Source: JAEMQF01 sp963850525 (lineage in GTDB: Bacteria; Pseudomonadota; Gammaproteobacteria; Burkholderiales; Burkholderiaceae_C). Taken from it: a stretch of 64,000 nucleotides of DNA. How positions within the stretch are numbered: the first letter of the stretch is position 1; every line of letters begins with the position of its first letter. This document shows positions 17,401-25,082 of this stretch, piece by piece. A model generated the notes under the pieces. It did not search any database. It saw only the letters and a list, made by a program, of their open reading frames with translations, and had not been told where the DNA came from. Location: assembly GCA_963850525.1 (NCBI GenBank), contig CAWKLQ010000008.1, positions 1,116,001 to 1,180,000 of the forward strand, written 5' to 3'. The translations under genes were made by a program, and so were the position numbers.

Positions 17401-18798
17401 CCGAAAGACGAGCCGCTCGGCAAGCGGGTCCAGGTTCTGATCGAACACCGTGATGCGCGCGACGCCCGCCGCGCGGGCCAGCGAGGTGTCGGCGGCAGCG
17501 AGATGAATCACGCCGGGCGCAGCGTCGCCGGCCTCGATGCTGCCCACGTCGAGCAGGTTGTCGCGCACGGTGGCAGCGACCGTCACCCGCTGCCTCTCGG
17601 TGCAGCGCACGCCCACGCGCAGCGTTTTGTCCTGGCCGTCGAAATCGTCATAGGTTCGCATCACACAGCCCTTCGCCTCGGCGAGCGGCAGCGCGACTTT
17701 CTCGGTGATGCTGCTCGGCCGCGTCACCTCGGCGTGGTAGCTGCGACCGGTGGCCGGCGTGAACTCGATGCGACCGAGACCATTCTTGACGGTGGCGAAC
17801 GCAGCCACTGCGTTGCCGAGATCGTCGACGAGGCGGCCTTCGACGTCGGCAGGTTTGCCGAGCAGCGTCTTGGCCTCGAAGTAAAGCCGTGTCGGCAGCC
17901 CGGCCACCATCTTGCCGCCCTCGGGAAAGAACGCGAGCTGCAGTTTTTTCTGCAGAATCGGGATCGCCTTGGAGATCGACTCGGTGACACCACCGTCTTC
18001 GACGAGCACGGTGAGCAGGCCATCGCCGGCGGCAAGGATCTTGGGCAAGTCGAACTTGACAAGCGCGCCGCCGTCGGCGTTGCTCGTTACCTTGATGCGC
18101 GGCAGCTCGACGCCGTCGACCGTGACCACCGCAGCGAGCACCTTGCCCGCGAGCGCTTCGCCAGTGGGCCGCCGCACCTCGACCGTGGCGCTGACGGTGT
18201 CGCCCGCGCCATACGCCTTCTTCACGAATTCGAGTTTCTTCTTCAAGCGCGGTGGCTCGTAGGCCGAGACGATCACCGTGCGTTCGGCCTTCTGGCCATC
18301 CGCCGCGGTGGCGCGCAATGTGTATTCGCCGCCCTGCACTTCGGCAGGCAGTTCGAAGTCATTGCTGGCGCTGCCGCCACTTGCGCTGCGCAGCCTCTTC
18401 TTGAGCACCGTCGCGCCCTTGGGTGACACGAGCTCGACGGTCGACGTCTGCGCGGCATTCGCGCCGGCGAGCGTGCGCGCCTGCAGGTCCCAGGTCTTGA
18501 ACCAGATGGTTTCGCCGGGCTTGTAGAGCGGCTTGTCGACCTGGATGTAGAGGCGCCGGCCGACATGGCCTTCGAAGTAGCGGCCGATCAAGCTGGGCAG
18601 GTTGTCGCCCGGCAAGCTCTGCCGTGGCGAAGCCGGGGGCGCCGCTTCGGCTGGCACGGGCGGCAAGATCTGCCTCTTGCCGGGAGCTTGAGCCTGCGCG
18701 TCCGCGGCGTCGGTGGGGTCCACCGCGGTGGCTGTGCGGCCCGCAACGGCAACAAGGATAGACAGGCCCGCGAGGGCCTGGGTGGTGCGCCTGTTCAT
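14485..18798 (-). CDS. Large alpha-2-macroglobulin family protein with thioester motif
   Basis: A 1437-residue exported protein. I start it at ATG 18798, which has AGGAG just upstream and is followed by a signal peptide ending in TATAVD. Domain order: MG2-type beta domains beginning LYIQVDKPLYKPGETIWFKT (about residue 90), further MG domains, a proline/methionine-rich low-complexity linker around residues 600-700, the A2M domain (TVFWAPSVKTNRWGKASVKF), then the alpha/alpha thioester domain with GCFEQTSS (Cys960) and its repeated helices, and a C-terminal receptor-like beta domain. Such bacterial proteins are thought to trap proteases covalently. No penicillin-binding protein 1C gene is adjacent, unlike E. 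coli yfhM. Several overlapping antisense frames are shadows. Confidence 0.93.
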   Translation of the reverse strand: MNRRTTQALAGLSILVAVAGRTATAVDPTDAADAQAQAPGKRQILPPVPAEAAPPASPRQSLPGDNLPSLIGRYFEGHVGRRLYIQVDKPLYKPGETIWFKTWDLQARTLAGANAAQTSTVELVSPKGATVLKKRLRSASGGSASNDFELPAEVQGGEYTLRATAADGQKAERTVIVSAYEPPRLKKKLEFVKKAYGAGDTVSATVEVRRPTGEALAGKVLAAVVTVDGVELPRIKVTSNADGGALVKFDLPKILAAGDGLLTVLVEDGGVTESISKAIPILQKKLQLAFFPEGGKMVAGLPTRLYFEAKTLLGKPADVEGRLVDDLGNAVAAFATVKNGLGRIEFTPATGRSYHAEVTRPSSITEKVALPLAEAKGCVMRTYDDFDGQDKTLRVGVRCTERQRVTVAATVRDNLLDVGSIEAGDAAPGVIHLAAADTSLARAAGVARITVFDQNLDPLAERLVFRNRRARLQVHAELDKKAYAPRGQVALTLTTRDPSSGRAVPAELALSVVDDTVISFADDKSGHLLSKLLLEPELPGKVEEPNFFLDLSEAKSGFALDLLMGARGYRRFDWVAVLRPPVSISALAAAAGGQRAMMAKGAMGADERERRELQQRMVPAPMPAPERMQPMPARMPADAPALREELKREAPMAPQVVGERQAAADGMRMWVVPRAEMDARQAAAPGQAGRADMALDRDFARAAKRDANRIVAEEVAFAPVRVFPIPAFNPEHTGARDDYRETVFWAPSVKTNRWGKASVKFVLSDAVTSFRVFSEGVASGGGGLAGRDETVFKSALPFSLAVKLPLEVSAGDRPLIPVTLSNDGERALDVKLDARFGAMLKSGNPAAASEGGKLAAGQRKSLFFPLEVTGTRGSSEVRVSASAGGLGDKVLRSIPVVPLGYPQLFERSGQFSSTTGQARHELDLGSARPGSVQASVTVYTSMLSTTLSGLAGMLREPSGCFEQTSSTNYPNVMIMQYLKQHDVADAALLERSSRLLDSGYKKLTGYESPKKGFEWFGGDPGHEALTAYGMLQFADMADVYGAVDPTLLARTGAWLKSRRDGNGGYLRDAKALDSFGRASPEVTDAYITWALASAGVTGIEREIEKSAKLAETTQDAYQLALATGTLLQRPPGSAPSKAALAAAAKLARMQAANGAWSNADHSITKSGGANLTIETTSLAILALLKTDLKADGHLENARKGIAWLQNNRGGFGQWGATQATVLALKAVTRFDDATRVAPRAGSVSLVIDGVIVAEQSYEAGRREPIVFTGFDAKLTPGKHSIALTSKSADPLPYSMAVEYRSTEPASSNAAAVHLAATLGKAEVKMGETVRLDAVISNKTQNGQPMTLARLGLPGGLTFQNWQLKELREKGQIAFFETRAREVILYFRDMKPGEVKRIGIDLVATVPGSYTGPASAAYLYYNDTDKSWSAPLTIAIAP

Positions 18799-19056
18799 TC
18801 GCTTCTCCTGAGGTTCGACACGGGGTTGAACGTGGGAGGCGGGCGCGCGGGGTGAAGAAAAATGGAGGGCGTTGAAAAAAATTGCCGGGATGTCGGCGCT
18901 GCGCAAGGGGCAGGTGATCGAGTCCTTCGGCACCGGGGGCACGTTCGCGCGCACGAGCGCCATACAGAGGTCGCGACGCAAGCTCGGCGAACTGGGACGC
19001 GAGCGGATTGCCTTCACGGACAATCGGCGCCACGCATCACCCACTCCAAGCCCTCA

Positions 19057-19767
19057 ATGACCGACCTCAGCGCCTTCCCGATCACGAAGAAGTGGCCACC
19101 CCAGCACCCCGACCGGATCCAGCTCTATTCGCTGCCCACCCCCAATGGCGTGAAGGTCTCGATCCTGCTGGAGGAGACCGGCCTGGCGTACGAGCCGCAT
19201 CGCGTCGCCTTTGACAGCAACGACCAGCTGTCGCCGGAGTTCCTGTCGCTGAATCCGAACAACAAGATTCCGGCCATCCTCGACCCCAACGGCCCGGGCG
19301 GCAAACCGCTGGCGCTGTGGGAGTCGGGTGCGATCCTGGTTTACCTGGCGGCCAAGGCGGGCCGGCTCATGCCGACGGACGACGCCGGCCGCTTCGAGAC
19401 GCTGCAGTGGCTGATGTTCCAGATGGGCGGCATCGGCCCGATGTTCGGCCAGGTCGGCTTCTTCCACAAGTTTGCCGGCAAGGACTATGAAGACAAGCGC
19501 CCGCGCGAGCGCTATGTGGCCGAATCGAAACGCCTGCTGCACGTGCTGAATCAGCGGCTCATGGGGCGCGACTGGATCATGGGCGGCTACGGCATCGCCG
19601 ACATCGCGACCTTCCCCTGGGTGCGCAATCTGATCGGCTTCTATGGCGCCGGCGATCTGGTGGGCATTGCCGACTTCCCGCAAGTCACGCGCGCCTTGAA
19701 CGCCTTCGTCGCGCGCCCGGCCGTCGTGCGAGGGCTCGACATTCCGAAGCGGCCGCCGCCTGCCTGA
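19057..19767 (+). CDS. Glutathione S-transferase, YfcG/YghU (Nu-class) type
   Basis: A 236-residue GST starting at ATG 19057; the upstream extension of the frame lacks coding character. The thioredoxin-like half begins IQLYSLPTPNGVKVSILLEE, where TPNG marks the Nu-class enzymes YfcG and YghU, and includes the glutathione-contact loop NNKIPAILD and ESGAILVYLA. The helical C-terminal half has YGIADIATFPWV. Nu-class enzymes are disulfide-bond oxidoreductases using two glutathiones. It is transcribed divergently from the macroglobulin gene across a 258-bp gap in which I see no further gene. Confidence 0.92.
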   Translation: MTDLSAFPITKKWPPQHPDRIQLYSLPTPNGVKVSILLEETGLAYEPHRVAFDSNDQLSPEFLSLNPNNKIPAILDPNGPGGKPLALWESGAILVYLAAKAGRLMPTDDAGRFETLQWLMFQMGGIGPMFGQVGFFHKFAGKDYEDKRPRERYVAESKRLLHVLNQRLMGRDWIMGGYGIADIATFPWVRNLIGFYGAGDLVGIADFPQVTRALNAFVARPAVVRGLDIPKRPPPA

Positions 19768-19792
19768 GGCGGTTGGTGCGACCCCTGGGCGG

Positions 19793-21226
19793 CTAGTTGC
19801 GCCTGTCCATCAACCGCTTCACCTTCGAACTCTGCGAAGTCAGCGTGTACTTGTCGAGCTCGCCCTTGCCCACCGGCGTGACCTGCACTTTCACGCCCAG
19901 CACTTCTTTCATGCGCCGTTCCATTTCCTCGCGCACCTGCACGCGATTCGTCGCTGGATCGGGCACTTCAACCCACACGTCCATCTGGTCGGTGCCGGCT
20001 TCGCCGACGCGGTCGACAAAACAGAAGTATTCGCCGTTGCTGCGTGTGTCTTCCACGACGGCGGCGCCGATCGCCTCGGGGAAGACGTTCACGCCGCGCA
20101 GCTTCACCATGTTGTCGTTGCGCCCGAAGATCGCTTTCAGGCGGCGCATGCTGTTGCCGCACGGGCATGCGCTCGTGTGCCAGGCGGAGATGTCGTTGAC
20201 GTTGAAGCGGATCTGCGGCGCGCCGTGTTTGTAGAGCGTTGTGATGTAGACCGTGCCCTTCTCGCCATCGGGAACGATTTGCCCGGTCTCGGGATCGGCA
20301 ATTTCGAGCAGGAAAGCGTCTTCCATCGCGTGCATGCCGGTCTGATGGGTGCACTCGGCGGCGAGCATGCCGCTTTCGTGCGTGCCGTACATGTCGAACG
20401 CTTTCGCGCCCCACAGTTCTTCGAGCGGCTCGCGCTGCTCCGGGCCGAGGTGCGTGCCGATGAGGCGAATGCCGAGCGACTTGGGGTCGATGCCGAGTTC
20501 GTCGCGCGCGACCAGCGCCATGTGGCGCAAGTACGCCGGAAAGCCGAGCAGCACCTTGATGCCCCACGCCTTGACGATCTCGATCTGGCGGCGCGTGGGC
20601 GTGTTCGCGCCGCTGCCCGTCATCACCGGCACGGCGCCGCTGTAGCGCCACATCGCCTCGCGCGGCGCCATGCCACCGTTGCCCAGGCCTAACGACAGCG
20701 TCACGAGGACCATGTCCCCCGGGCGCACGCCGTGCATCGCGAGGCGCCTCCCGCCGAGGATGGCCATCGTCTCGCGGTCTTGCGGCGCATAGAGCATCGG
20801 CCGCGGCAGGCCTGTCGTTCCGCCGCTCGTCTGCAGCACGAGCGGCATGTGTTTGCCGTCTTCCGGCGAAATGCCCATGAAATCGCCGAAGGGCGGATTG
20901 CGTTCGATGCTCTTGCGGATGTGGTTCACGTCGTAGACGGGGATCTTCGTCAGATCGTCCAGGCCGCGGATGTCGCCTGGCGCGAGACCGTGCTCGCGCC
21001 AGTGGCGCTGGAAAAACGGAATCTCCCAACCGCGCGCGACGGTCTTCAAAAAACGCTGCTCCTGAAGCTTGCGCAGTTCGTCGCGCGACAGCTTCGCCGT
21101 GGTGTGGAAGTAGGTCGGCGGCGGCGGGAAGTCGCGCCAGAGTTGCTCGAAGTCGAGCGCGCGCCAGTACCAGGGGATGTGGTCCGGCGAGTCAGGGCAG
21201 TTCGTGAGGCTGTTGAGGTTCGTCAT
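19793..21226 (-). CDS. PaaK-like AMP-forming aryl/acyl-CoA ligase
   Basis: A 477-residue adenylate-forming enzyme. It starts at ATG 21226, overlapping the SDR stop as ATGA; the frame is open further upstream but that is a shadow. Motifs are the phosphate loop QTSGGTTGLPRPM, GTHLGPEQREPLEELWG, the YGTHESG adenylate motif (A5), and GRNDNMVKLRGVNVFPEAI near the C-terminal hinge (A8). A CPCGNSMRR segment carries cysteines seen in many PaaK relatives. Phenylacetate-CoA ligase is the model, but the operon here has no phenylacetate genes, so the acid activated is open. Confidence 0.9.
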   Translation of the reverse strand: MTNLNSLTNCPDSPDHIPWYWRALDFEQLWRDFPPPPTYFHTTAKLSRDELRKLQEQRFLKTVARGWEIPFFQRHWREHGLAPGDIRGLDDLTKIPVYDVNHIRKSIERNPPFGDFMGISPEDGKHMPLVLQTSGGTTGLPRPMLYAPQDRETMAILGGRRLAMHGVRPGDMVLVTLSLGLGNGGMAPREAMWRYSGAVPVMTGSGANTPTRRQIEIVKAWGIKVLLGFPAYLRHMALVARDELGIDPKSLGIRLIGTHLGPEQREPLEELWGAKAFDMYGTHESGMLAAECTHQTGMHAMEDAFLLEIADPETGQIVPDGEKGTVYITTLYKHGAPQIRFNVNDISAWHTSACPCGNSMRRLKAIFGRNDNMVKLRGVNVFPEAIGAAVVEDTRSNGEYFCFVDRVGEAGTDQMDVWVEVPDPATNRVQVREEMERRMKEVLGVKVQVTPVGKGELDKYTLTSQSSKVKRLMDRRN

Positions 21227-22008
21227 AGCAGATGGGCGTGGCGCCCGCCGTCGACATGGTGCACTGCACCGGTGATGTAGGCCGCCCAGGGCGAGCAGAG
21301 AAACGCGACGAGCCCGGCAATCTCGTCGGGCTGGCCGACGCGGCCCATCGGAATCTGGCTCGCCATTTGCGCGAGCGCTTGCGCGTCGATTTGCCCCGGC
21401 TGGCCCGAGCCGAACACGGTGGCGAGGCGACTCGTTTCGATGCGCCCTGGACAAAGCGTATTGACGGTGATTCCCGACGCCGCGACTTCGAGCGACAGCG
21501 TCTTCGCGTAGCCGATCACGCCCGCCCACGTGGCGACCGACAGGCCAAACTTCGCAATCGGTTGGATCGCAGACAGCGCCGTGATGTTGACGATGCGCCC
21601 GAAGCCGTGCTCGTGCATCGACGGCAGCGCGCCTCGCGACAGGCGTACGACGCTCATCAAATTCTGTTCGACGGCGCGCGCCCACGCTGTGTCGTCGAAC
21701 GTGTTGATGTCGCCGAGCGGCGGCGCGCCGTCGTTGTTGACGAGCATGTCGATTCGGCCGAAGCGCTCCAGCGCTCGCGCCACAAGGGATTCGCAGTCCG
21801 CGGCTTTGCGGATGTCGGCGGGGATCGCGAATGTGGCGGCACCGGTTTCGCTGGCGATGCGTTCGCACGCCAACGCCAGCGGTTCGGCCTTGCGCGCAAC
21901 CATCGCCACGCTCGCGCCCTCGGCAGCGAGCAGCCGCGCAATCGCATAGCCAATGCCCTGACTCGCACCGCCCACCAGCGCAATCCGCCCCTTGAGCGCG
22001 AGATCCAT
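21223..22008 (-). CDS. SDR-fold protein lacking the catalytic Ser-Tyr-Lys
   Basis: A 261-residue short-chain dehydrogenase-like protein. The cofactor-binding GGASQGIGYA motif is intact and the NNAG motif reads NNDG. Aligned without gaps from the IVNI strand to the NTLCPG strand, the positions of the catalytic Ser, Tyr and Lys hold A144, S157 and W161. The Rossmann fold is therefore kept while the normal hydride-transfer chemistry is not expected. The start ATG 22008 is 2 nt after the amidohydrolase stop, and the gene overlaps the ligase by ATGA. It may have another catalytic scheme or a binding role. Confidence 0.85.
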   Translation of the reverse strand: MDLALKGRIALVGGASQGIGYAIARLLAAEGASVAMVARKAEPLALACERIASETGAATFAIPADIRKAADCESLVARALERFGRIDMLVNNDGAPPLGDINTFDDTAWARAVEQNLMSVVRLSRGALPSMHEHGFGRIVNITALSAIQPIAKFGLSVATWAGVIGYAKTLSLEVAASGITVNTLCPGRIETSRLATVFGSGQPGQIDAQALAQMASQIPMGRVGQPDEIAGLVAFLCSPWAAYITGAVHHVDGGRHAHLL

Positions 22009-22010
22009 GC

Positions 22011-22877
22011 TCAGGTCGCCGCGGCAACGTCGAACAAACGCTCGGCGTTGCCGTGCAGCACTTTTTCCAGCACCGCGTCGCTGTAGCCGAGCTCTTTCCA
22101 GTCGGCCACCAAACGCTCGTAGCGGAACAGCGGATAGTCGGCGCCGAACATGACGCGGTCTTTCAGGCGCGAGCGGATTTCGCGTTTGAACGGATCCGTC
22201 AGGTACTTCGGCGACCAGCCGTGCAGCTCGCTCCACAAGTTGGGCTTGTGGATCATGATCGAGATCATCTCGTCCTGCCACGGCCACGCCGGGCGGCCGG
22301 TGACGATTTGCAGATCGGGCCAGGCGATCGCCAGCTCGTCGACATAACGCGGGTGGCACATCTCGAGCTTGATCCCGCCGCCGCCGGGAAGCCCCGCGCC
22401 CGCGCCGGTGTGGCCGACGAGCACGAGCACCGGCCGCTGGTGCGCACGCGCGACTTCAAAGAACGGGTGGTAGACGGAATCGCTCGCAACAAAGCCCATT
22501 CCTGACGCGGACACGCAGAAGCTGACGAAGCCGGTGCTCGCGTGAATGCAGCGCTCGAGCTCGTCGGCACCCGCCTGGCCCAGGCGCGGGTCGATCTGCA
22601 GCCAGTGGCCGAAGATGCAGTCGGGAAAGCGCGCTTGCGTGGCAATCGCGTAGTCGTGCAGCGGCCTCACCTCATCGAGCGGCAGGCTTTTCGTGAAGCC
22701 GAAGTCGAGGATTGTTCGCACCTGGTTGGCGCGCAGGTAGGCCGCCATCTCATCTTCCGTGTCGTACTTCGGCGTCGAGTTCCAGGTGTGCTTTTGCTGC
22801 GCGAGCGCGTCGGCGCTGCGCAGCACGTAGCCGCGCTCGGTGCCCCAATGAGAATGCAGGTCGAAGAGGCGAATGAT
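22011..22877 (-). CDS. Amidohydrolase family protein (amidohydrolase_2/ACMSD-like), probably with a non-ATG start
   Basis: A metal-dependent hydrolase or decarboxylase of about 288 residues. The first GTG (22826) would remove the N-terminal metal motif, because the DLHSHWG segment with the HxH pair is encoded upstream of it. The frame extends back to the stop of the Bug gene and holds no ATG, GTG or TTG before the motif. GGAG lies 7 nt upstream of an ATC codon (22877), which is followed by ATT, so one of these is the likely start. FGADYP near the end gives the metal-binding aspartate. The segment that usually carries a conserved histidine (GHPGWPW in relatives) reads TGRPAWPW here. Confidence 0.82.
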   Translation of the reverse strand: MIRLFDLHSHWGTERGYVLRSADALAQQKHTWNSTPKYDTEDEMAAYLRANQVRTILDFGFTKSLPLDEVRPLHDYAIATQARFPDCIFGHWLQIDPRLGQAGADELERCIHASTGFVSFCVSASGMGFVASDSVYHPFFEVARAHQRPVLVLVGHTGAGAGLPGGGGIKLEMCHPRYVDELAIAWPDLQIVTGRPAWPWQDEMISIMIHKPNLWSELHGWSPKYLTDPFKREIRSRLKDRVMFGADYPLFRYERLVADWKELGYSDAVLEKVLHGNAERLFDVAAAT

Positions 22878-22881
22878 TTGT

Positions 22882-23862
22882 TTACTCCGCTTTGATGTTG
22901 GCGTCTTTGATGACCTTGCCCCAGCGCACGATCTCGCTGTTCAGGAAGGCCTCCGACTGCCCCAGGCTACCGCCGACAAAGCTGACCGCCTGCGCCTCCA
23001 TGCGCTTCACGAGTTCGGGGTCGGTGATCGCCTTGTTGATCGCCTGGTTGAGTTTTTCCAGCACGTCGGGCGGTGTCTTCTTCGGCGCCATCACCATGTA
23101 CCACGCGCTCATCTCGAAACCAGGAACGCCGGCTTCGATCATCGTCGGCAAATCGGGCGCGAGCGGCGAGCGCTTCGGCCCGGTCGTAGCCAGCGCCTTG
23201 AGCTTGCCGCTTTTCATGAGCGGCAACGACGTCGTCATCGTGTCGAACATGATCGGCACATGGCCTCCCACGACGTCGGCCAGCGCCGGCGCGTTGCCCT
23301 TGTACGGCACGTGGCGGAGCGTCGTGCCTGTCATTCCCTTGAACATCTCGGCCGACAAGTGCGCGCCGGCACCGGCACCGCCCGACGCGTAGAAGTACTT
23401 GTCGGGCTCGGCCTTCAGCAGCTTGATGAGTTCGGCCACGCTGTTCGGCGCAAAACTCGGCGGCGTGACGAGCATCAGCGGGATGTAGCCGACGTAGGCG
23501 ACCGGCGTGAGGTCGCGCTCCACGTCGAACGGCATGTTGTTCACGAGGAACTTGTTCGTCGCGAGCACCGAGTAACCCATCAGCAGCGTGTGCCCGTCGG
23601 CAGGCGACTTGGCGACGAAGTCGGTGCCCACCAGCGCGCTCGCGCCGGGCTTGTTTTCGACGACGACGGGCACCTCGAACGTCGCCTGCAGCTTTTGCGC
23701 GATCGCGCGCGACAGGATGTCCACGCCGCCGCCCGGCGGAACCGGCGCGATGATCTTGATCGGCTTGCCCGCCGGCCAGCCCTGGGCGTGGCCCAGCGAC
23801 GAAAGTGCGAGCAGCGCGGCGGCGAGTGCGCCCCTGAGCAGCGATTGAATCGGGAACGGCAT
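22882..23862 (-). CDS. Tripartite tricarboxylate transporter substrate-binding protein (Bug family)
   Basis: A 326-residue periplasmic binding protein with a signal peptide ending in LGHAQ. Bug-family landmarks are IKIIAPVPPGGGVDILSRA, VVVENKPGASALVGTDFVA, LRHVPYKGNAPALADVVGG and the closing half with KSGKLKALATTG and LPTMIEAGVPGFE. It heads a four-gene minus-strand operon with the amidohydrolase, the SDR and the CoA ligase. No TctA/TctB membrane genes are nearby, which is normal for the many orphan Bug proteins of Burkholderiales. The ligand is probably a carboxylate handled by the operon enzymes. Confidence 0.94.
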   Translation of the reverse strand: MPFPIQSLLRGALAAALLALSSLGHAQGWPAGKPIKIIAPVPPGGGVDILSRAIAQKLQATFEVPVVVENKPGASALVGTDFVAKSPADGHTLLMGYSVLATNKFLVNNMPFDVERDLTPVAYVGYIPLMLVTPPSFAPNSVAELIKLLKAEPDKYFYASGGAGAGAHLSAEMFKGMTGTTLRHVPYKGNAPALADVVGGHVPIMFDTMTTSLPLMKSGKLKALATTGPKRSPLAPDLPTMIEAGVPGFEMSAWYMVMAPKKTPPDVLEKLNQAINKAITDPELVKRMEAQAVSFVGGSLGQSEAFLNSEIVRWGKVIKDANIKAE

Positions 23863-23995
23863 GTCTTTGTCTCCTGGGTCGTGTCGGCGTCGCGCATTAT
23901 TCCAGGCGCCGCGCTTGCGACCCTTTGCGTGGGTTGACGTCTATACCGGTACGCAGCCCGCGCCGGGTGCGTTCACCCCCATCCAGGAGTTCCGC

Positions 23996-24490
23996 ATGAA
24001 ACGTTTTCACGTCCACGTTGCCGTCGAAGACCTCGCCGCGAGCGTGCGCTTTTACAGCAATCTCTTCGGCCAGGCGCCAAGCAAGCAGCAGCCCGACTAC
24101 GCGAAATGGATGCTCGACGAGCCGCGCCTGAACTTCGCGATTTCGCAGCGCGGCCATGCCGTCGGTGTGAATCACTTCGGGTTTCAGGTCGACACGCCCG
24201 AAGAGCTCGCCGCGCTCGAACAGCGCGCGCACGCCGCGTCGGGCGCCATGCCGCAGAGCGCCGAGGCGGCGTGCTGTTACGCGAACAGCAGGAAGCACTG
24301 GACGATAGACCCTCAAGGCATGGCGTGGGAGCACTTCCAGACGATGTCCGACGCAGCGACCTTCGGCAATCACACCGTCGCAGCCGACGCCGCGGCGTGT
24401 TGCGTGCCGCTGCGCAAATCGGAGCACGACAGTGCCGAGGCGGGATGCTGCGTGCCAAGCGCGGCCTCGGCGTCGGGCTGCTGCGCGTGA
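23996..24490 (+). CDS. ArsI/CadI-type VOC dioxygenase with cysteine-rich tail
   Basis: A 164-residue VOC protein. The metal ligands expected for the ArsI C-As lyase are in register: H5, H60 and E112, and so is the vicinal pair C93-C94 that binds trivalent methylarsenical. A C-terminal tail of about 35 residues carries three further cysteine pairs (ACCVP, GCCVP, GCCA). ArsI cleaves the carbon-arsenic bond of methylarsenite; CadI relatives respond to cadmium. No ars operon is visible around it. The start ATG 23996 has AGGAG upstream. A SigZ-like sigma gene follows 10 nt later, so the two are probably cotranscribed. Confidence 0.87.
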   Translation: MKRFHVHVAVEDLAASVRFYSNLFGQAPSKQQPDYAKWMLDEPRLNFAISQRGHAVGVNHFGFQVDTPEELAALEQRAHAASGAMPQSAEAACCYANSRKHWTIDPQGMAWEHFQTMSDAATFGNHTVAADAAACCVPLRKSEHDSAEAGCCVPSAASASGCCA

Positions 24491-24500
24491 CAATGCACCC

Positions 24501-25082
24501 ATGAGCGACCCCGGCGAAGAACTCGGCACGACCTTCGCGCGCCTGAAGGGCACGCTGCGCAGCCACTTGCGCCACCAGGTGCAAGACCCGGCGCTGGCGG
24601 AAGACTTGCTGCAGGAGGTCTTCGTCAAGGCGCTCGAGGCGCTGCGCGCGAAGCGCGCGCTCACCCACCCGACTGCCTGGCTTTACGCCGTGGCGCGCAC
24701 CACGGTGGCGGACCACTTCCGCGCGCAGCGCACGCCGCACGTCGAACTGAACGACGACATTCCCGAAGCCGAGCCCGACGACGCCGTGCTGCACCAGCAA
24801 CTCGCCGCTTGCCTGAGGCCTTTCGCGCAGCAACTGCCCGCAATCTACCGTGACACGCTGCTCGCTGCCGACTTTGACGGCGCGACCCTCGCCTCGCTCG
24901 CTGTCGCGCAGGGCCTGTCGGTCTCGGCGCTGAAGAGCCGCGCCGCGCGCGCCCGGAAGATGCTTCGCGAGAAAGTGCTCGCGTGCTGCGAAGTCGAGTT
25001 CGCTGGCGGAGTGGTCAGCGACTACCGCAGGCGAGCGCCGTGCGCATGCGCAGCGCCGGCGCGTCGCTCGGCGCCATCGTGA
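24501..25082 (+). CDS. SigZ-like ECF RNA polymerase sigma factor
   Basis: A 193-residue sigma-70 family protein. Region 2 shows LAEDLLQEVFVKAL and TAWLYAVARTTVADHFR; region 4 shows LASLAVAQGLSVSALKSRAARARKML. The cysteine-bearing tail LACCEVEFAGGVVSDYRRR, followed by further cysteines, is typical of the SigZ group. It starts at ATG 24501, 10 nt behind the ArsI-like gene, and its 3' end overlaps the convergent GNAT gene by 68 nt. No anti-sigma gene is adjacent, so the cysteines may be a direct metal or redox sensor, which is inference. Confidence 0.88.
   Translation: MSDPGEELGTTFARLKGTLRSHLRHQVQDPALAEDLLQEVFVKALEALRAKRALTHPTAWLYAVARTTVADHFRAQRTPHVELNDDIPEAEPDDAVLHQQLAACLRPFAQQLPAIYRDTLLAADFDGATLASLAVAQGLSVSALKSRAARARKMLREKVLACCEVEFAGGVVSDYRRRAPCACAAPARRSAPS

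Noticed and set aside
19793..22027. 744-residue fused SDR-ligase reading frame
   Set aside because: The first 267 codons are the wrong frame of the SDR gene; the ligase begins at ATG 21226 with an ATGA overlap.
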